Shown here in pieces: positions 36,821 through 45,547 of a stretch of 64,000 bases of DNA. The notes under the pieces are model-generated. The model saw nothing but the letters and a program-made list of their open reading frames with translations, searched no databases and was not told the origin of the DNA. The DNA comes from DATFVJ01 sp963712955 (GTDB lineage: Bacteria; Actinomycetota; Actinomycetes; Streptosporangiales; Streptosporangiaceae). The stretch spans positions 1 to 64,000 of the forward strand of contig CAVQKF010000020.1 of NCBI GenBank assembly GCA_963712955.1, given 5' to 3'. The position numbers were made by a program, and so were the translations under genes. Numbering within the stretch: the stretch's first letter is position 1; every line of letters starts with the position of its first letter.

Positions 36821-37888
36821 TCATGAGCTGATCTGTACCTTGCTGTGGTCACCAAGCACCAGCCGGTGAGCCTGGGGACCTTCGGCGCCGGGGTCACCTC
36901 CACATCGTGGCCGATCAGGGATGCCTCGATTCGCCGTACCCCTCGGATAGACGCGCCGCGCAGCACGATGGAGTACTCAATCTCGCTGTCGACGATGGCG
37001 CAGCCGTCCGCCACGGAGGTGAACGGGCCGATATAGGAGCCGGTCACCTGGGTGCCAGCGCCGATGACGACGGGGCCCACGATGCGCGACCCGGTCACCC
37101 GGGCGCCCTCCTCGATCGCCACCCGGCCGATGAGCTCGCTCGCCTCGTCGGCGTCGCCGCGCTGCACCGATTCCACGCTCTCCAGCACCATCCGGTTGAC
37201 CTCGAGCATGTCCGCGACGTTGCCGGTGTCCTTCCAGTATCCGGAGATGACGGTCGAGTTCACCTTGTGGCCGGTTTCGATCAGCGACTGGATCGCTTCG
37301 GTGATCTCCAGCTCGCCGCGCCACGGAGGGCGCGAGCCGGCGCACCGCCTCGTGGATGGCCGGGGTGAACATATACACCCCGACAAGAGCGAGGTTGCTT
37401 TTCGGCTGGCTGGGTTTCTCCTCGAGGCCGACTACCTGCCCGGCGGCGCCGAGTTGCGCGACGCCGAACTGGCGTGGGTCGGTCACCTCGGTCAGCATGA
37501 TCTGCGCGTCCGGCCTGGCGGCACGGAACTCCCCGACCAGGTCGGCGATTCCGCCGATGATGAAGTTATCGCCGAGGTACATGACAAAGTCGTCGTCGCC
37601 GAGGAACTCACGGGCGACGAGTACCGCATGGGCGAGGCCGAGCGGAGCGGACTGCCTGATGTACGTGACGTCGAGCCCGAACGCGGAGCCGTCGCCGACC
37701 GCCGCCTCGATCGCCGCGGCGGTGTCTCCGACGACGATGCCGACCTCGGAGATGTCGGCGTCACTGATGGCCTCAAGGCCGTAGAACAGCACTGGTTTGT
37801 TGGCGACGGGCACGAGCTGTTTGGCCGAGGTATGCGTGATCGGGCGCAGCCGGGTCCCCGCGCCGCCGGCTAGGACGAGGGCTTTCAT
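36821..37888 (-). pseudogene. rmlA: Glucose-1-phosphate thymidylyltransferase (long form), two frameshifts
   Basis: RmlA makes dTDP-glucose. The ATG at 37888 opens MKALVLAGGAGTRLRPITHT, with the nucleotide-binding GGxGTRLxP motif, followed by YLGDNFIIGG and VGLEEKPSQPKSN. After a frame change near 37350 it reads GELEITEAIQSLIETGHKVN and YWKDTGNVADMLEVNRMVLE. A left-handed beta-helix tail (EGARVTGSRIVGPVVIGAGT) marks the long actinobacterial type. A second shift near 36868 restores the expected ending LGDHSKVQI and a stop at 36821. The beginning is well formed. Confidence 0.87.
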
Positions 37889-38036
37889 GACGCCGAACGT
37901 AGCCTGTCGGGGCGGCGAAAGTGAAACCATGCTGCATGCAACCGGCCCGCGCTCATGTCGCCGCGACCGCTCCGTGACGTGATGACGCCGATCCGGCATA
38001 CGGGATTTGCGCCGGAATGGTTCAGAATGGGTGGTC

Positions 38037-39002
38037 ATGCGATTCGTCGTCTACGGTGCGGGAGCGATCGGCGGCGTCATCGGGGCGCTGCTCCTGCGGG
38101 CGGGCCATGATGTCGCCCTGATCGCGCGCGGAGCGCACTACCAGGCGATCCGCGAGCACGGGCTGCGCCTCGAGACGCCTGAAGAAAGCTTGACGTTCGA
38201 CGTGCCTGCGGCCGCCCATCCGGGTGATCTGAGCTACAGCGACGGCGATGTGGTCGTGCTCGGCATGAAGACACAGGACACCGCCGCCGCTCTGAGTGCG
38301 CTCGCCGCGGCGCCGCCAGGGGTCACGATCGCGTGCGCCCAGAATGGCGTCGAGAACGAACGGCTGGCGCTGCGGCACTTCGCGGACGTGTACGGCATCT
38401 GCGTCGTCATGCCGGCGAGCCATCTGGCTCCTGGTGTGGTCAGGGTGCACTCCTGGCCGGTAGCCGGTGCGCTCGACACCGGCCGTTATCCGCGCGGCGC
38501 GGACGCCGCGGCGGGCGCGATCACTGACGCGTTCCGCGCCGCCGGATTCGAGGCCAGCCCGTGCCCGGATGTCATGCGGGTCAAGTACGCGAAGCTGCTG
38601 AGCAATCTCGCCAACGCCGTTGAGGTCGTGTGCGGTCAAAGCGAGGCTGCTGAGCCCGTCAGGGAACTCGCCCGCGCCGAGGGCCGCGCCTGTCTTCGCG
38701 CGGCTGGGATCGCGTTCGATGAGGCCCGGATCGCGGCGTACCAAGACGTGATCACGATCCGCCGGGTCGCGTCCGGGCAATGGCCAGGGAGTTCCTCCAT
38801 GCAGAGCCTCAAGCGTGGCACGGGCACGATCGAGGCCGACTACCTGAACGGCGAGATAGTTCTCCTCGGCCGCAGCCACGGCGTGCCTGTGCCGGTCAAC
38901 GAACTGCTGCAGCGGCTCGCGAACCAGATCGCGCGCGGCCACCGCCCGCCGGGCTCTGTGACGGCCCGCGAATTTTTCGCCGCGGCAGGAATCACCGCCT
39001 AA
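38037..39002 (+). CDS. Ketopantoate reductase family protein (PanE/ApbA)
   Basis: This 321-residue NADPH-dependent reductase starts MRFVVYGAGAIGGVIGALLL (Rossmann GxGxxG). It has the ApbA motifs ALIARGAHYQAIREHGL, GMKTQDTAAAL and CAQNGVENE, and C-terminal KLLSNLANAVEV plus SMQSLKRGTGTIEADYLNGE, which includes the substrate-binding Glu/Asn region. I use the ATG at 38037; a GTG six bases upstream is also in frame. It may serve pantothenate synthesis, but many paralogues act on other 2-keto acids and no panB or panC is nearby. The 148 bases before it form a divergent promoter region with rmlA, and a hairpin follows at 39029. Confidence 0.85.
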   Translation: MRFVVYGAGAIGGVIGALLLRAGHDVALIARGAHYQAIREHGLRLETPEESLTFDVPAAAHPGDLSYSDGDVVVLGMKTQDTAAALSALAAAPPGVTIACAQNGVENERLALRHFADVYGICVVMPASHLAPGVVRVHSWPVAGALDTGRYPRGADAAAGAITDAFRAAGFEASPCPDVMRVKYAKLLSNLANAVEVVCGQSEAAEPVRELARAEGRACLRAAGIAFDEARIAAYQDVITIRRVASGQWPGSSSMQSLKRGTGTIEADYLNGEIVLLGRSHGVPVPVNELLQRLANQIARGHRPPGSVTAREFFAAAGITA

Positions 39003-39028
39003 CGCCGGCGTTCGGTACGCCGGGCAGT

Positions 39029-39055
39029 TCCTTGCGGCCAGCCTGGCCGCAAGGA
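39029..39055 (+). terminator. Intrinsic terminator hairpin
   Basis: TCCTTGCGGCCA (39029-39040) pairs perfectly with TGGCCGCAAGGA (39044-39055) around a three-base loop, 27 bases after the reductase stop. Confidence 0.75.
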
Positions 39056-39141
39056 GGGCGGTCGGGCGGTAGCGGTGGCCCTTCGCCGCTAGGTTGGATT
39101 CGTTGCTGATTAACCGTTTCGACCGGCGGGAGGAAATGACG

Positions 39142-39707
39142 ATGACAACGGATGCGTCCGGCCCGCGGCACTCCAGCGACGCGGCGGCCCTCGTGCGCGA
39201 CGCCGCGATGGCCGGGCGCTGGCAACTGGACCCGGCTGGCTCGCGGGTGGAGTTCCGCGTCAAGCATTTCTGGCATGCGGTCACGGTGCGCGGATGGTTC
39301 GAGCGGTTCGGCGGTGAGGGGACAGTCGGTCAGGACGGAGCGGTGGCCGGCGGCTGTCCATCGACGCGGCGTCGCTGAACACCAAGAACAAGCAGCGGGA
39401 CAAGCACCTGCGTTCCGCGGACTTCTTCGATGTTGAGCGCCATCCGGACGTCGTGGTGACCGTGGACAGCGCGACCGCGGGCGACGGCGGGCAGGTGGCC
39501 ATGGCGGGCACCCTGGAAGCGGCAGGAACCCGGCAGCCGGTCACGTTCACCGGCGAGGTCGTGGACGCTAGCGTGGACGCGGTGACCCTGCGGGCCGACC
39601 TGGTAGTGGACCGTACCCTGTTCGGGATGACCTGGCGCCCGCTGGGAGTGGCGGCCAAGGAGGCGGCCGCCACAGTCACAGCGCGCTTCACCAGGGCCAC
39701 GCCGTAG
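39142..39707 (+). pseudogene. YceI family protein, one frameshift
   Basis: YceI proteins are lipocalin-like barrels that bind isoprenoid or other lipids. The N-terminal part reads GRWQLDPAGSRVEFRVKHFW then HAVTVRGWFERFGGEGTVGQ. After a frame change near 39355 it continues LSIDAASLNTKNKQRDKHLR, SADFFDVERHPDVVVTV and VTFTGEVVDASVD, ending ARFTRATP. The ATG at 39142 has GGGAGG eight bases upstream; an ATG two codons earlier is too close to it. There is no signal peptide, so it is probably cytoplasmic, as in many actinobacterial copies. Confidence 0.85.
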
Positions 39708-39884
39708 GCACCGCGCCGTTCTGGGCACCGCGCCGTTCTGGGCACCGGCGCGGCCGCGGGGAAGACCCTGCGCGGCCGTCAAGGCTGTGCTGGCCCGGGG
39801 GGCGACCCCCCGGAACCCCCGTCAAGGCTCGCGACCTTCGCCCGGATGCGCCGGGCTACGGAGGCCTGCTGCGGCTCGCAGCGG

Positions 39885-40355
39885 TCAGATGGAGACCCAG
39901 TCGGTCACCACGCGCCGCAGGCCGGTTTGCGCCTCCGTGCGGCAGCGCAGGCGGATCGGTCCGGAGCGTAGCGGTCCGGCGCTGAAACGCCCGAGCTCGT
40001 CCGCGTCCAGAGTGCTCACGTCGTCTCCCTGACGGATCTCGATGGCTGCCCACTGCGGGGGGACGAGCTGGCCGATCAGATCGCGCTGCGATCCGGTGCC
40101 CGTGACCTCGACATCGATGGTCAGGCCACTCGAACGGAAGGAGAGCAGCCGCCCTGGTTGCGGGCCGCGCACGAGCGCGGCTTCATCGTGATCGACGGCA
40201 GAGTCGAAGACAATCTCGGCAAGATCGGCGTCGATCGTGCGCCATATGTAGGCGCCAGCCGCCAGCCGCATCAGATCAGCAGGCACCGGTTCGAAGCGAA
40301 CGGCGACCCGCCGGAGCTCTTCCTCCAGCTCGGTGTCGTCATGCTCATCGCTCAC
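39885..40355 (-). CDS. Small protein of the CHAT-protease cluster, unknown function
   Basis: This 156-residue soluble protein has an acidic N-terminus (DEHDDTELEEELRRVAVRFE), then RFEPVPADLMRLAAGAYIWR with a short helix. A beta-rich half follows (RSSGLTIDVEVTGTG, PPQWAAIEIR and DADELGRFSAGPLRSGPIRL). No catalytic motif or membrane segment is visible. The GTG at 40355 has AGGAG seven bases upstream. It follows the sigma factor by 46 bases on the same strand. The acidic head and position suggest it may bind and control the sigma factor, but that is only a guess. I recall similar small proteins beside CHAT/peptidase genes in other actinomycetes. Confidence 0.6.
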   Translation of the reverse strand: MSDEHDDTELEEELRRVAVRFEPVPADLMRLAAGAYIWRTIDADLAEIVFDSAVDHDEAALVRGPQPGRLLSFRSSGLTIDVEVTGTGSQRDLIGQLVPPQWAAIEIRQGDDVSTLDADELGRFSAGPLRSGPIRLRCRTEAQTGLRRVVTDWVSI

Positions 40356-40401
40356 GTCGGTTCTCCTGCCTACTCACTGCTACTCACTCATACTGAGCGC
40401 G

Positions 40402-40986
40402 TCAGACGGTTTCAGATACCTCGCCCGCCAGCCGCTGGCGCAGTTGCCGCAGGCACCGCGCCCGGGTCGGCCCGATGCTTCCGATCGGCATGTCGAGCGC
40501 CGCGGCGACCTCAGCGTAGTTGGGCGGCGGCGTCGCGATCAGTACGCGGAGCAGCTTCTGGCAGCGATCCGACAGCGTGCCGAAGGCGCGCCAGAGCCGC
40601 GCGGCCTTGTCGTTGTCGACCGCCGCCTGCTCGGCTTCGAGCACCACCTGCTCCGGAGACTGCTCGTCGACCTGCCCCGGGTCGAGCATCTCCGGGTCGC
40701 CGGTCGGGACGAGCCTGGAGGCGCTGCGGGCGACCCGCAGCGACTCGTGCCTGGCCGTGGTGGCGAGCCAAGCGCCCACACGCTCCGGATTCTCGATGCG
40801 GCCGAGGTGCTCGGCAAGCCGGAGCCAGGCTGTCTGGAACACATCCGCCGCGTCGGCATGGCCGAGGCGGTACCCACGCGCGACCGACCAGACGAGCCCG
40901 CTCATACCCTCGACGAGCGCCGTCCACGCGGCCGCATCACCATCCGCCGCCGCCCTGACCAGCCGGCCAGCTTCACCGGGATCCAC
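40402..40986 (-). CDS. Sigma-70 family RNA polymerase sigma factor (ECF type)
   Basis: This 194-residue protein has the two-domain ECF pattern. Region 2 includes LVWSVARGYRLGHADAADVF and QTAWLRLAEHLGRIENPERV, with the promoter -10 contact WLATTARHESLR. An acidic linker then leads to region 4 (LSDRCQKLLRVLIATPPPNY, then AEVAAALDMPIGSIGPTRAR). It would direct RNA polymerase to a small set of promoters. It lies between the subtilisin-like protease gene and the small protein gene on the same strand, with a 98-base gap upstream and 46 bases downstream. No classical anti-sigma factor with a membrane helix is present, so its control is unclear. Confidence 0.88.
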   Translation of the reverse strand: MDPGEAGRLVRAAADGDAAAWTALVEGMSGLVWSVARGYRLGHADAADVFQTAWLRLAEHLGRIENPERVGAWLATTARHESLRVARSASRLVPTGDPEMLDPGQVDEQSPEQVVLEAEQAAVDNDKAARLWRAFGTLSDRCQKLLRVLIATPPPNYAEVAAALDMPIGSIGPTRARCLRQLRQRLAGEVSETV

Positions 40987-41084
40987 AGCAACATCCTGCC
41001 CCGACCGGGTCGGGGGAATCGCGCGACGCGCCCGGCGGCCGGACCCCGGTACTGTGGGTAAAGGGGTAGGAACAGACCGCGTCG

Positions 41085-42452
41085 TCAGCGACCGCTGCCA
41101 TGATGCCTGTGATCGCAGCCGCTCTCCCGATCATGGTGATGATCGCAACAGCCCACGCGATGGCAGCTGTTGTCGCCGATCTCGCAGGGGCAAAGGATGG
41201 CGCCGACGCCAGGGATCGCGTTGGACCGTGCCCTCGCGAGCAGGGCTGCGGCAGCCTCCTGGCCGTTCTCGCCCATACGGGACATCCGGGCGGCGACCAG
41301 CCCGCTCACGATTGGCGAGGAGAAGGAGGTGCCGCTCCACCGTGCCATGCCGTAGAAGTGGCGGACCTGTCCCTTGTATGGATCTTCGTTACACGTGTAT
41401 GTGCCCGCAGCGTACGCGTTGACCAGCCCTCTGCCCGGTGTGTACACGTCGACCCATCCACCGTAGTTGCTGAACTGCGCACGGGTCTGCCAGTCGGCAG
41501 CGAGCGCACCGACGGAAACCATCTCAGGGAACGCCGAGGGCCAGGTCGGCTGCCTCGTACTGCTGTTACCCGCCGCGACGACGCACACCACACCCTTGTA
41601 ATCCCGGAGCTGCTCACGCCACGCTTGGAACGTCAGCAGCGGAAGATCGTACCGCGTCGGTGCGGTGATCGACAGGTGGAAGATGTCGACACCGAGATCG
41701 AGCGCCTCGCTCAGCCGTTTGATCACGTTCGTTTCGAGCTCGCTGCCTGCGATCTTGAATATGTTCGCGACGTATATGTCGGCCTTCGGCGCCATGCAGC
41801 GCGCTACGCCCGCGACGAAGGTTCCATGTCCAGTATAGGCGGGAATGTCCGGCGGGTTGGGGATCGGATCCACATCGCCGTCAACGCCCGTCAGCCATGA
41901 ATGGGCCTGTGCCGCGCCGTCCAGCAGCCCGGTGTCGGCTACGTAGACAAACACGCCCTCGCCATAGTTGCCGGGACAGACTCCAGGTTCTGGCTCGATC
42001 CCAAATGGCACCTCCTCAGGTTCCGTGGCCGGGCACGGTCCTACCGGTGCGACGGTCAGGATGTGGTTCGGTGTCGCGACCCCGGTGCCAAGTGCGCTGT
42101 CGATCTCGCGGAGAGCGCCGAGAACGTCCCCGGAGTACCGGGTTGGCTCGAGCAGCATACGGCAGACTCCCTTGATGACGCGCCTGACGGCGTCCCCGCG
42201 CCAGTCGGCCGGCGGCCTCTGGTCCTCGGGCTGCCTGACGATCTCCCATACCCGTTCGAGATCGTCGTCGCATACAAGGATGACACCCTTCTCATACATG
42301 AAGTCGACGCCACCATCAGCCGCGGCCTTGGTCTCGATGGTTATTCTCTCGCCGGCGTCCTCGGGCGCGTGGTCGAACGCGTCCGTTATCACGGAGACCT
42401 GGAGCGCAACCCCGGGATCCAGCTCTGGTCCTTGATCATCCAATTCGGTCAT
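41085..42452 (-). CDS. Subtilisin-like S8 serine protease with Cys/His-rich tail
   Basis: This 455-residue protein has the catalytic triad Asp173 (VADTGLLDG), His209 (GHGTFVAG) and Ser376 (SGTSFSSP), with the oxyanion Asn296 in AAGNSS. Residues 1-155 form an N-terminal region unlike a secretion signal, so the protease is probably cytoplasmic. The tail 421-451 contains six Cys and seven His, suggesting metal binding. The ATG at 42452 has GGAGG seven bases upstream. Its start is only 14 bases from that of the divergent CHAT protein, and it shares its strand with the sigma factor and small protein downstream. A role in a regulated proteolytic response with the CHAT protein is inferred. Confidence 0.9.
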   Translation of the reverse strand: MTELDDQGPELDPGVALQVSVITDAFDHAPEDAGERITIETKAAADGGVDFMYEKGVILVCDDDLERVWEIVRQPEDQRPPADWRGDAVRRVIKGVCRMLLEPTRYSGDVLGALREIDSALGTGVATPNHILTVAPVGPCPATEPEEVPFGIEPEPGVCPGNYGEGVFVYVADTGLLDGAAQAHSWLTGVDGDVDPIPNPPDIPAYTGHGTFVAGVARCMAPKADIYVANIFKIAGSELETNVIKRLSEALDLGVDIFHLSITAPTRYDLPLLTFQAWREQLRDYKGVVCVVAAGNSSTRQPTWPSAFPEMVSVGALAADWQTRAQFSNYGGWVDVYTPGRGLVNAYAAGTYTCNEDPYKGQVRHFYGMARWSGTSFSSPIVSGLVAARMSRMGENGQEAAAALLARARSNAIPGVGAILCPCEIGDNSCHRVGCCDHHHDRESGCDHRHHGSGR

Positions 42453-42466
42453 GACATGCCCTCCAC

Positions 42467-45271
42467 GTGGCTCGGCGATGGACCGCCAGGATTAACGGAT
42501 CTAATATCACATCCGTGGCTGGGGGAACCCATTTTGCCTCACGGGGCCTGGGCGGCATTCACGATTTGCTGCCCTTGGCCCTGTCCCGCCCTCAGGAGGC
42601 GATGGCGAGGGCGCGTGCGGTGCTGGCTGGGCACCCGCCGCCAGAAGACGCCTCAATCGCCCACCAAGCAGCGGGGATCGTCCTGCGTGAGTTCGGAGAC
42701 GTGAACGCCTCGATACGCGAGTTGCGGGCTGCACAGCACCTCGCGCACGCGGCAGGCGCTCACGACCGCGAGGCGGACGTTCTGGCCACGCTCGGGGTCG
42801 CCCTCGTCTACGCCGGCCGGACAGCCGCCGGGCTTGCCGCCTTCGACAACGCAGCGCGGCAGTCCCGTGGCCTGCTGGCCGGGCGCGTTCTGGTCCGGCG
42901 CGCGATCGCGCTGTGGACGCTCGGAAGGTATGCAGAAGCTCTTGACGACCTGCGCCGCGCGGTCACCGTCCTGCGGAGGGCGGATGACAATATCTGGGTC
43001 GGCCGCGCGCTCACGACACGTGCGCTCGTTCATCTCGCGCTCGGGTTCACCAAACGTGCGGATGCCGACTTTGCCGCCGCCGAGCTCCTGTTCGCCGCTA
43101 CGAGCCAAGAGCTGGAGACCGTGTACACGGTGCACAACCGCGCACTGGTCGCCTTCCGTTCCGGAGACCTGCCCGCCGCGCTCTCCTTTCTGGACGAAGC
43201 GGCCCGCCGCTACGAGTCACTTGCTGTACCACAGCCAGACTTGAGCATCGACCGGTGCGCCACGCTCCTCGCGGCCGGCCTGCCGCGTGACGCGCTCCAA
43301 GAGGTGGACATTGCGATCAAGGATCTCGAACATATCCGGCGCCAGGCCACGAAGAAGGCGGAGTTGCTGCTCACCGCCGCCGGTGCTGCGCTCGCCGCTG
43401 CCGACCCGCAGACGGCACTGCAGCGGGCGCAGGTCGCTCGCCGCCTGTTCGCCTCACAGCGGCGGCCGTGGTGGCACGCGCGCGCCGAATTCATGCTCCT
43501 GCAGGCCCGTTACGAGGCAGGGATGGCATCCGGCTGGCTGTTGCGTGACGCCGAGCGTGCCGCCGCTCGTCTGGAGGCGCTCGGCTCGGATGACGCCCCA
43601 CAGGCACGGCTGCTCGCCGGGCGCGTGGCACTGGCCCTTGGCCGGGCCGAGGACGCCGATCGCCAATTCGCCGCGGCAGCGCTGGCCCGCAGGCGGCGTG
43701 GGCCGGCCCTGTCACGTGCGCACGGGTGGCTGGCAGAAGCGCTGAGGGCGGAGGCTGCAGCCAACCCGCGGCGGCTGATCAGCGCGTGCCGGCATGGGCT
43801 GGACCTCCTCGACGAGCACAGACTCACCCTGGGTGCCTCGGAATTGCGCGCGCAAGCCACCGCGCGGGGATCCGAACTCGCGGAACTGGCGCAGCGGTGC
43901 GCTCTGCGGGCAGGAAGGCCGCGGCTTCTGCTTGCCTGGAGTGAGCGCTGGCGAGCAACTGCCCTGGCGGTGCCACCCGTGCGTCCCGTGGACGATCAAG
44001 AGCTCCAGGCCGATCTCGCCGCGGTGCGGGACGTCACTAGCCGCCTGGAAAAAGCCCGGGCTAAGGGAGCGCCCGTCGCGGCGCTGCACCGGGAGCAATT
44101 GCGCCTTGAGGGCGCAATACGCTCCCGCGCGATGCGTGCGCGGGGGAGCGGGCTCGCAACCCATGAGCACGGGTTCGACGCGGCGGCACTGCTCGCGGAA
44201 CTCGGCGCCGCACGGCTGATCGAGATCGTCAACGTAGGCGGAGACCTCCACGTCCTGGTCTGCGGCGCGGGTAGGGTCCGGCACTTCATGGGGGGCCGTG
44301 CCTCCGACGCGGCCCGCGAGGTCGACTTTGCCCGGTTCGGCCTGAACCGCCTCGCCCACGGCCGTCACGCCCATGAGGGCCGCGCCGGCCAGCCCGGCTC
44401 GGCGCTCGCCATCCTCGAGGAAACCGGCCGCAGGCTCGAGCGCATTCTCCTTGGTGCGGCGAGCCGCCAGCTAGGTGATGGGCCGGTCGTCATCGTGCCG
44501 CCAGGCAAGCTGCACGCCGTCCCTTGGGCGCTGCTGCCCTCGCTGCGTAGCCGCGTGGTCAGCGTCGCGCCCTCGGCGCGCGCCTGGCTGCGGGCCCGGG
44601 CAGCCGTGCCGCCGCAGCGGCCCCACGTCGTCCTTGTGCGTGGTCCAGGCGAAGGAACCTGGGGTGCCGAGGTGCCCGCGCTAGCGGCGGAGTACGGCGA
44701 AGCCACCGTGCTTGGCTGCGGCGCCGGCCCCGGTGACAGCGGCGCCACGGCCGGCCCCGGTGACAGCGGCGCCACGGCCGGCCCCGGTGACAGCGGCGCC
44801 ACGGCCGGCCCCGGTGACAGTGGCGCCACGGCCGCACGGGTGCTGCATGCGATCGACGGGGCCGGGCTCGTCCACATCGCGGCACATGGCACGTTCCGCG
44901 CCGACAGCCCTCTGTTCTCGTCACTGCGAATGGACGACGGGCCGCTGACCGTGTACGACTTCGAGCGGCTGCGGCGCGCGCCGTATCGCATGATCCTGCC
45001 GAGCTGCGACTCAGGCCTGCTCGCGCCGGCCGGGGCCGACGAGCTGCTTGGCCTCGCGAGCACTCTGGTGCCACTGGGGACCGTGGGCATCGTCGCCAGC
45101 ATGGTCCGCGTCAACGACAAGGCCGCCGCCGAATTGATGCTGGCACTGCACCGCCGGCTGCGCGAGGGCGGCTCACTTGGGGAGTCGCTGCGCGACGCCC
45201 GCGGCGACCTGAGCGACGATCCGGTCCTGACGGCGACAGGATGGTCGTTCATCGCTCTTGGCGCCCGCTGA
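42467..45271 (+). CDS. TPR-CHAT caspase-like protease
   Basis: This protein of up to 934 residues has an N-terminal half of helical TPR-like repeats, for example ADVLATLGVALVYAGRTAAG, YAEALDDLRRAVTVLRRADD and GRALTTRALVHLALGFTKRA. The C-terminal CHAT domain has the catalytic pair His807 (HIAAHG) and Cys847 (LPSCDSG). CHAT enzymes are caspase-like proteases that cut protein targets after activation. The GTG at 42467 is the longest start; GTG 42515 or TTG near 42566 are possible, because the longest one leaves only 14 bases to the divergent protease gene. Four 9-residue repeats (AGPGDSGAT) lie just before the catalytic His. There is no signal peptide. With the neighbouring protease and sigma factor it may form a signalling or cell-death system. 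Confidence 0.88.
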   Translation: MARRWTARINGSNITSVAGGTHFASRGLGGIHDLLPLALSRPQEAMARARAVLAGHPPPEDASIAHQAAGIVLREFGDVNASIRELRAAQHLAHAAGAHDREADVLATLGVALVYAGRTAAGLAAFDNAARQSRGLLAGRVLVRRAIALWTLGRYAEALDDLRRAVTVLRRADDNIWVGRALTTRALVHLALGFTKRADADFAAAELLFAATSQELETVYTVHNRALVAFRSGDLPAALSFLDEAARRYESLAVPQPDLSIDRCATLLAAGLPRDALQEVDIAIKDLEHIRRQATKKAELLLTAAGAALAAADPQTALQRAQVARRLFASQRRPWWHARAEFMLLQARYEAGMASGWLLRDAERAAARLEALGSDDAPQARLLAGRVALALGRAEDADRQFAAAALARRRRGPALSRAHGWLAEALRAEAAANPRRLISACRHGLDLLDEHRLTLGASELRAQATARGSELAELAQRCALRAGRPRLLLAWSERWRATALAVPPVRPVDDQELQADLAAVRDVTSRLEKARAKGAPVAALHREQLRLEGAIRSRAMRARGSGLATHEHGFDAAALLAELGAARLIEIVNVGGDLHVLVCGAGRVRHFMGGRASDAAREVDFARFGLNRLAHGRHAHEGRAGQPGSALAILEETGRRLERILLGAASRQLGDGPVVIVPPGKLHAVPWALLPSLRSRVVSVAPSARAWLRARAAVPPQRPHVVLVRGPGEGTWGAEVPALAAEYGEATVLGCGAGPGDSGATAGPGDSGATAGPGDSGATAGPGDSGATAARVLHAIDGAGLVHIAAHGTFRADSPLFSSLRMDDGPLTVYDFERLRRAPYRMILPSCDSGLLAPAGADELLGLASTLVPLGTVGIVASMVRVNDKAAAELMLALHRRLREGGSLGESLRDARGDLSDDPVLTATGWSFIALGAR
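44726..44833 (+). repeat. Four 27-bp tandem repeats inside the CHAT gene
   Basis: Units at 44726, 44753, 44780 and 44807 are identical except for one base in the last (AGT for AGC). Each encodes AGPGDSGAT. They form a linker between the first part of the CHAT domain and its catalytic His. Confidence 0.95.
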
Positions 45272-45398
45272 CGCTCCGAGCAGGAAGAATCGTCATGCCT
45301 TCGATGTGCCTGACAGAACCCGTCAACCCGCCATATGGGGAAGCCGTCTCATTTGATGTATCTGGTGCATCTTGCCGCGCTCTAGATAGACGATGGAA

Positions 45399-45418
45399 CC
45401 CGCGCGCGTCCGCGCGGG
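45399..45418 (+). terminator. Hairpin after the CHAT gene
   Basis: CCCGCGCG (45399-45406) pairs with CGCGCGGG (45411-45418) around a CGTC loop, 128 bases after the CHAT stop. No T run follows. It may end CHAT transcription before the next gene at 45548. Confidence 0.45.
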
Positions 45419-45547
45419 CGGTCAATCTGGAACGGGGATAACTCGGATGCCATGCTGTGGCGGCGCTATTGCCGGCGGGAGCCTGCCCGTAAGGGTGACA
45501 TCCGTCCGAGGTGCCGCGGGAATGAGGGATAAGGGGGGCGGGCAATA

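Noticed and set aside
38022..39284. 420-residue minus-strand open frame
   Set aside because: It is antisense to the ketopantoate reductase gene and contains no recognisable domain.
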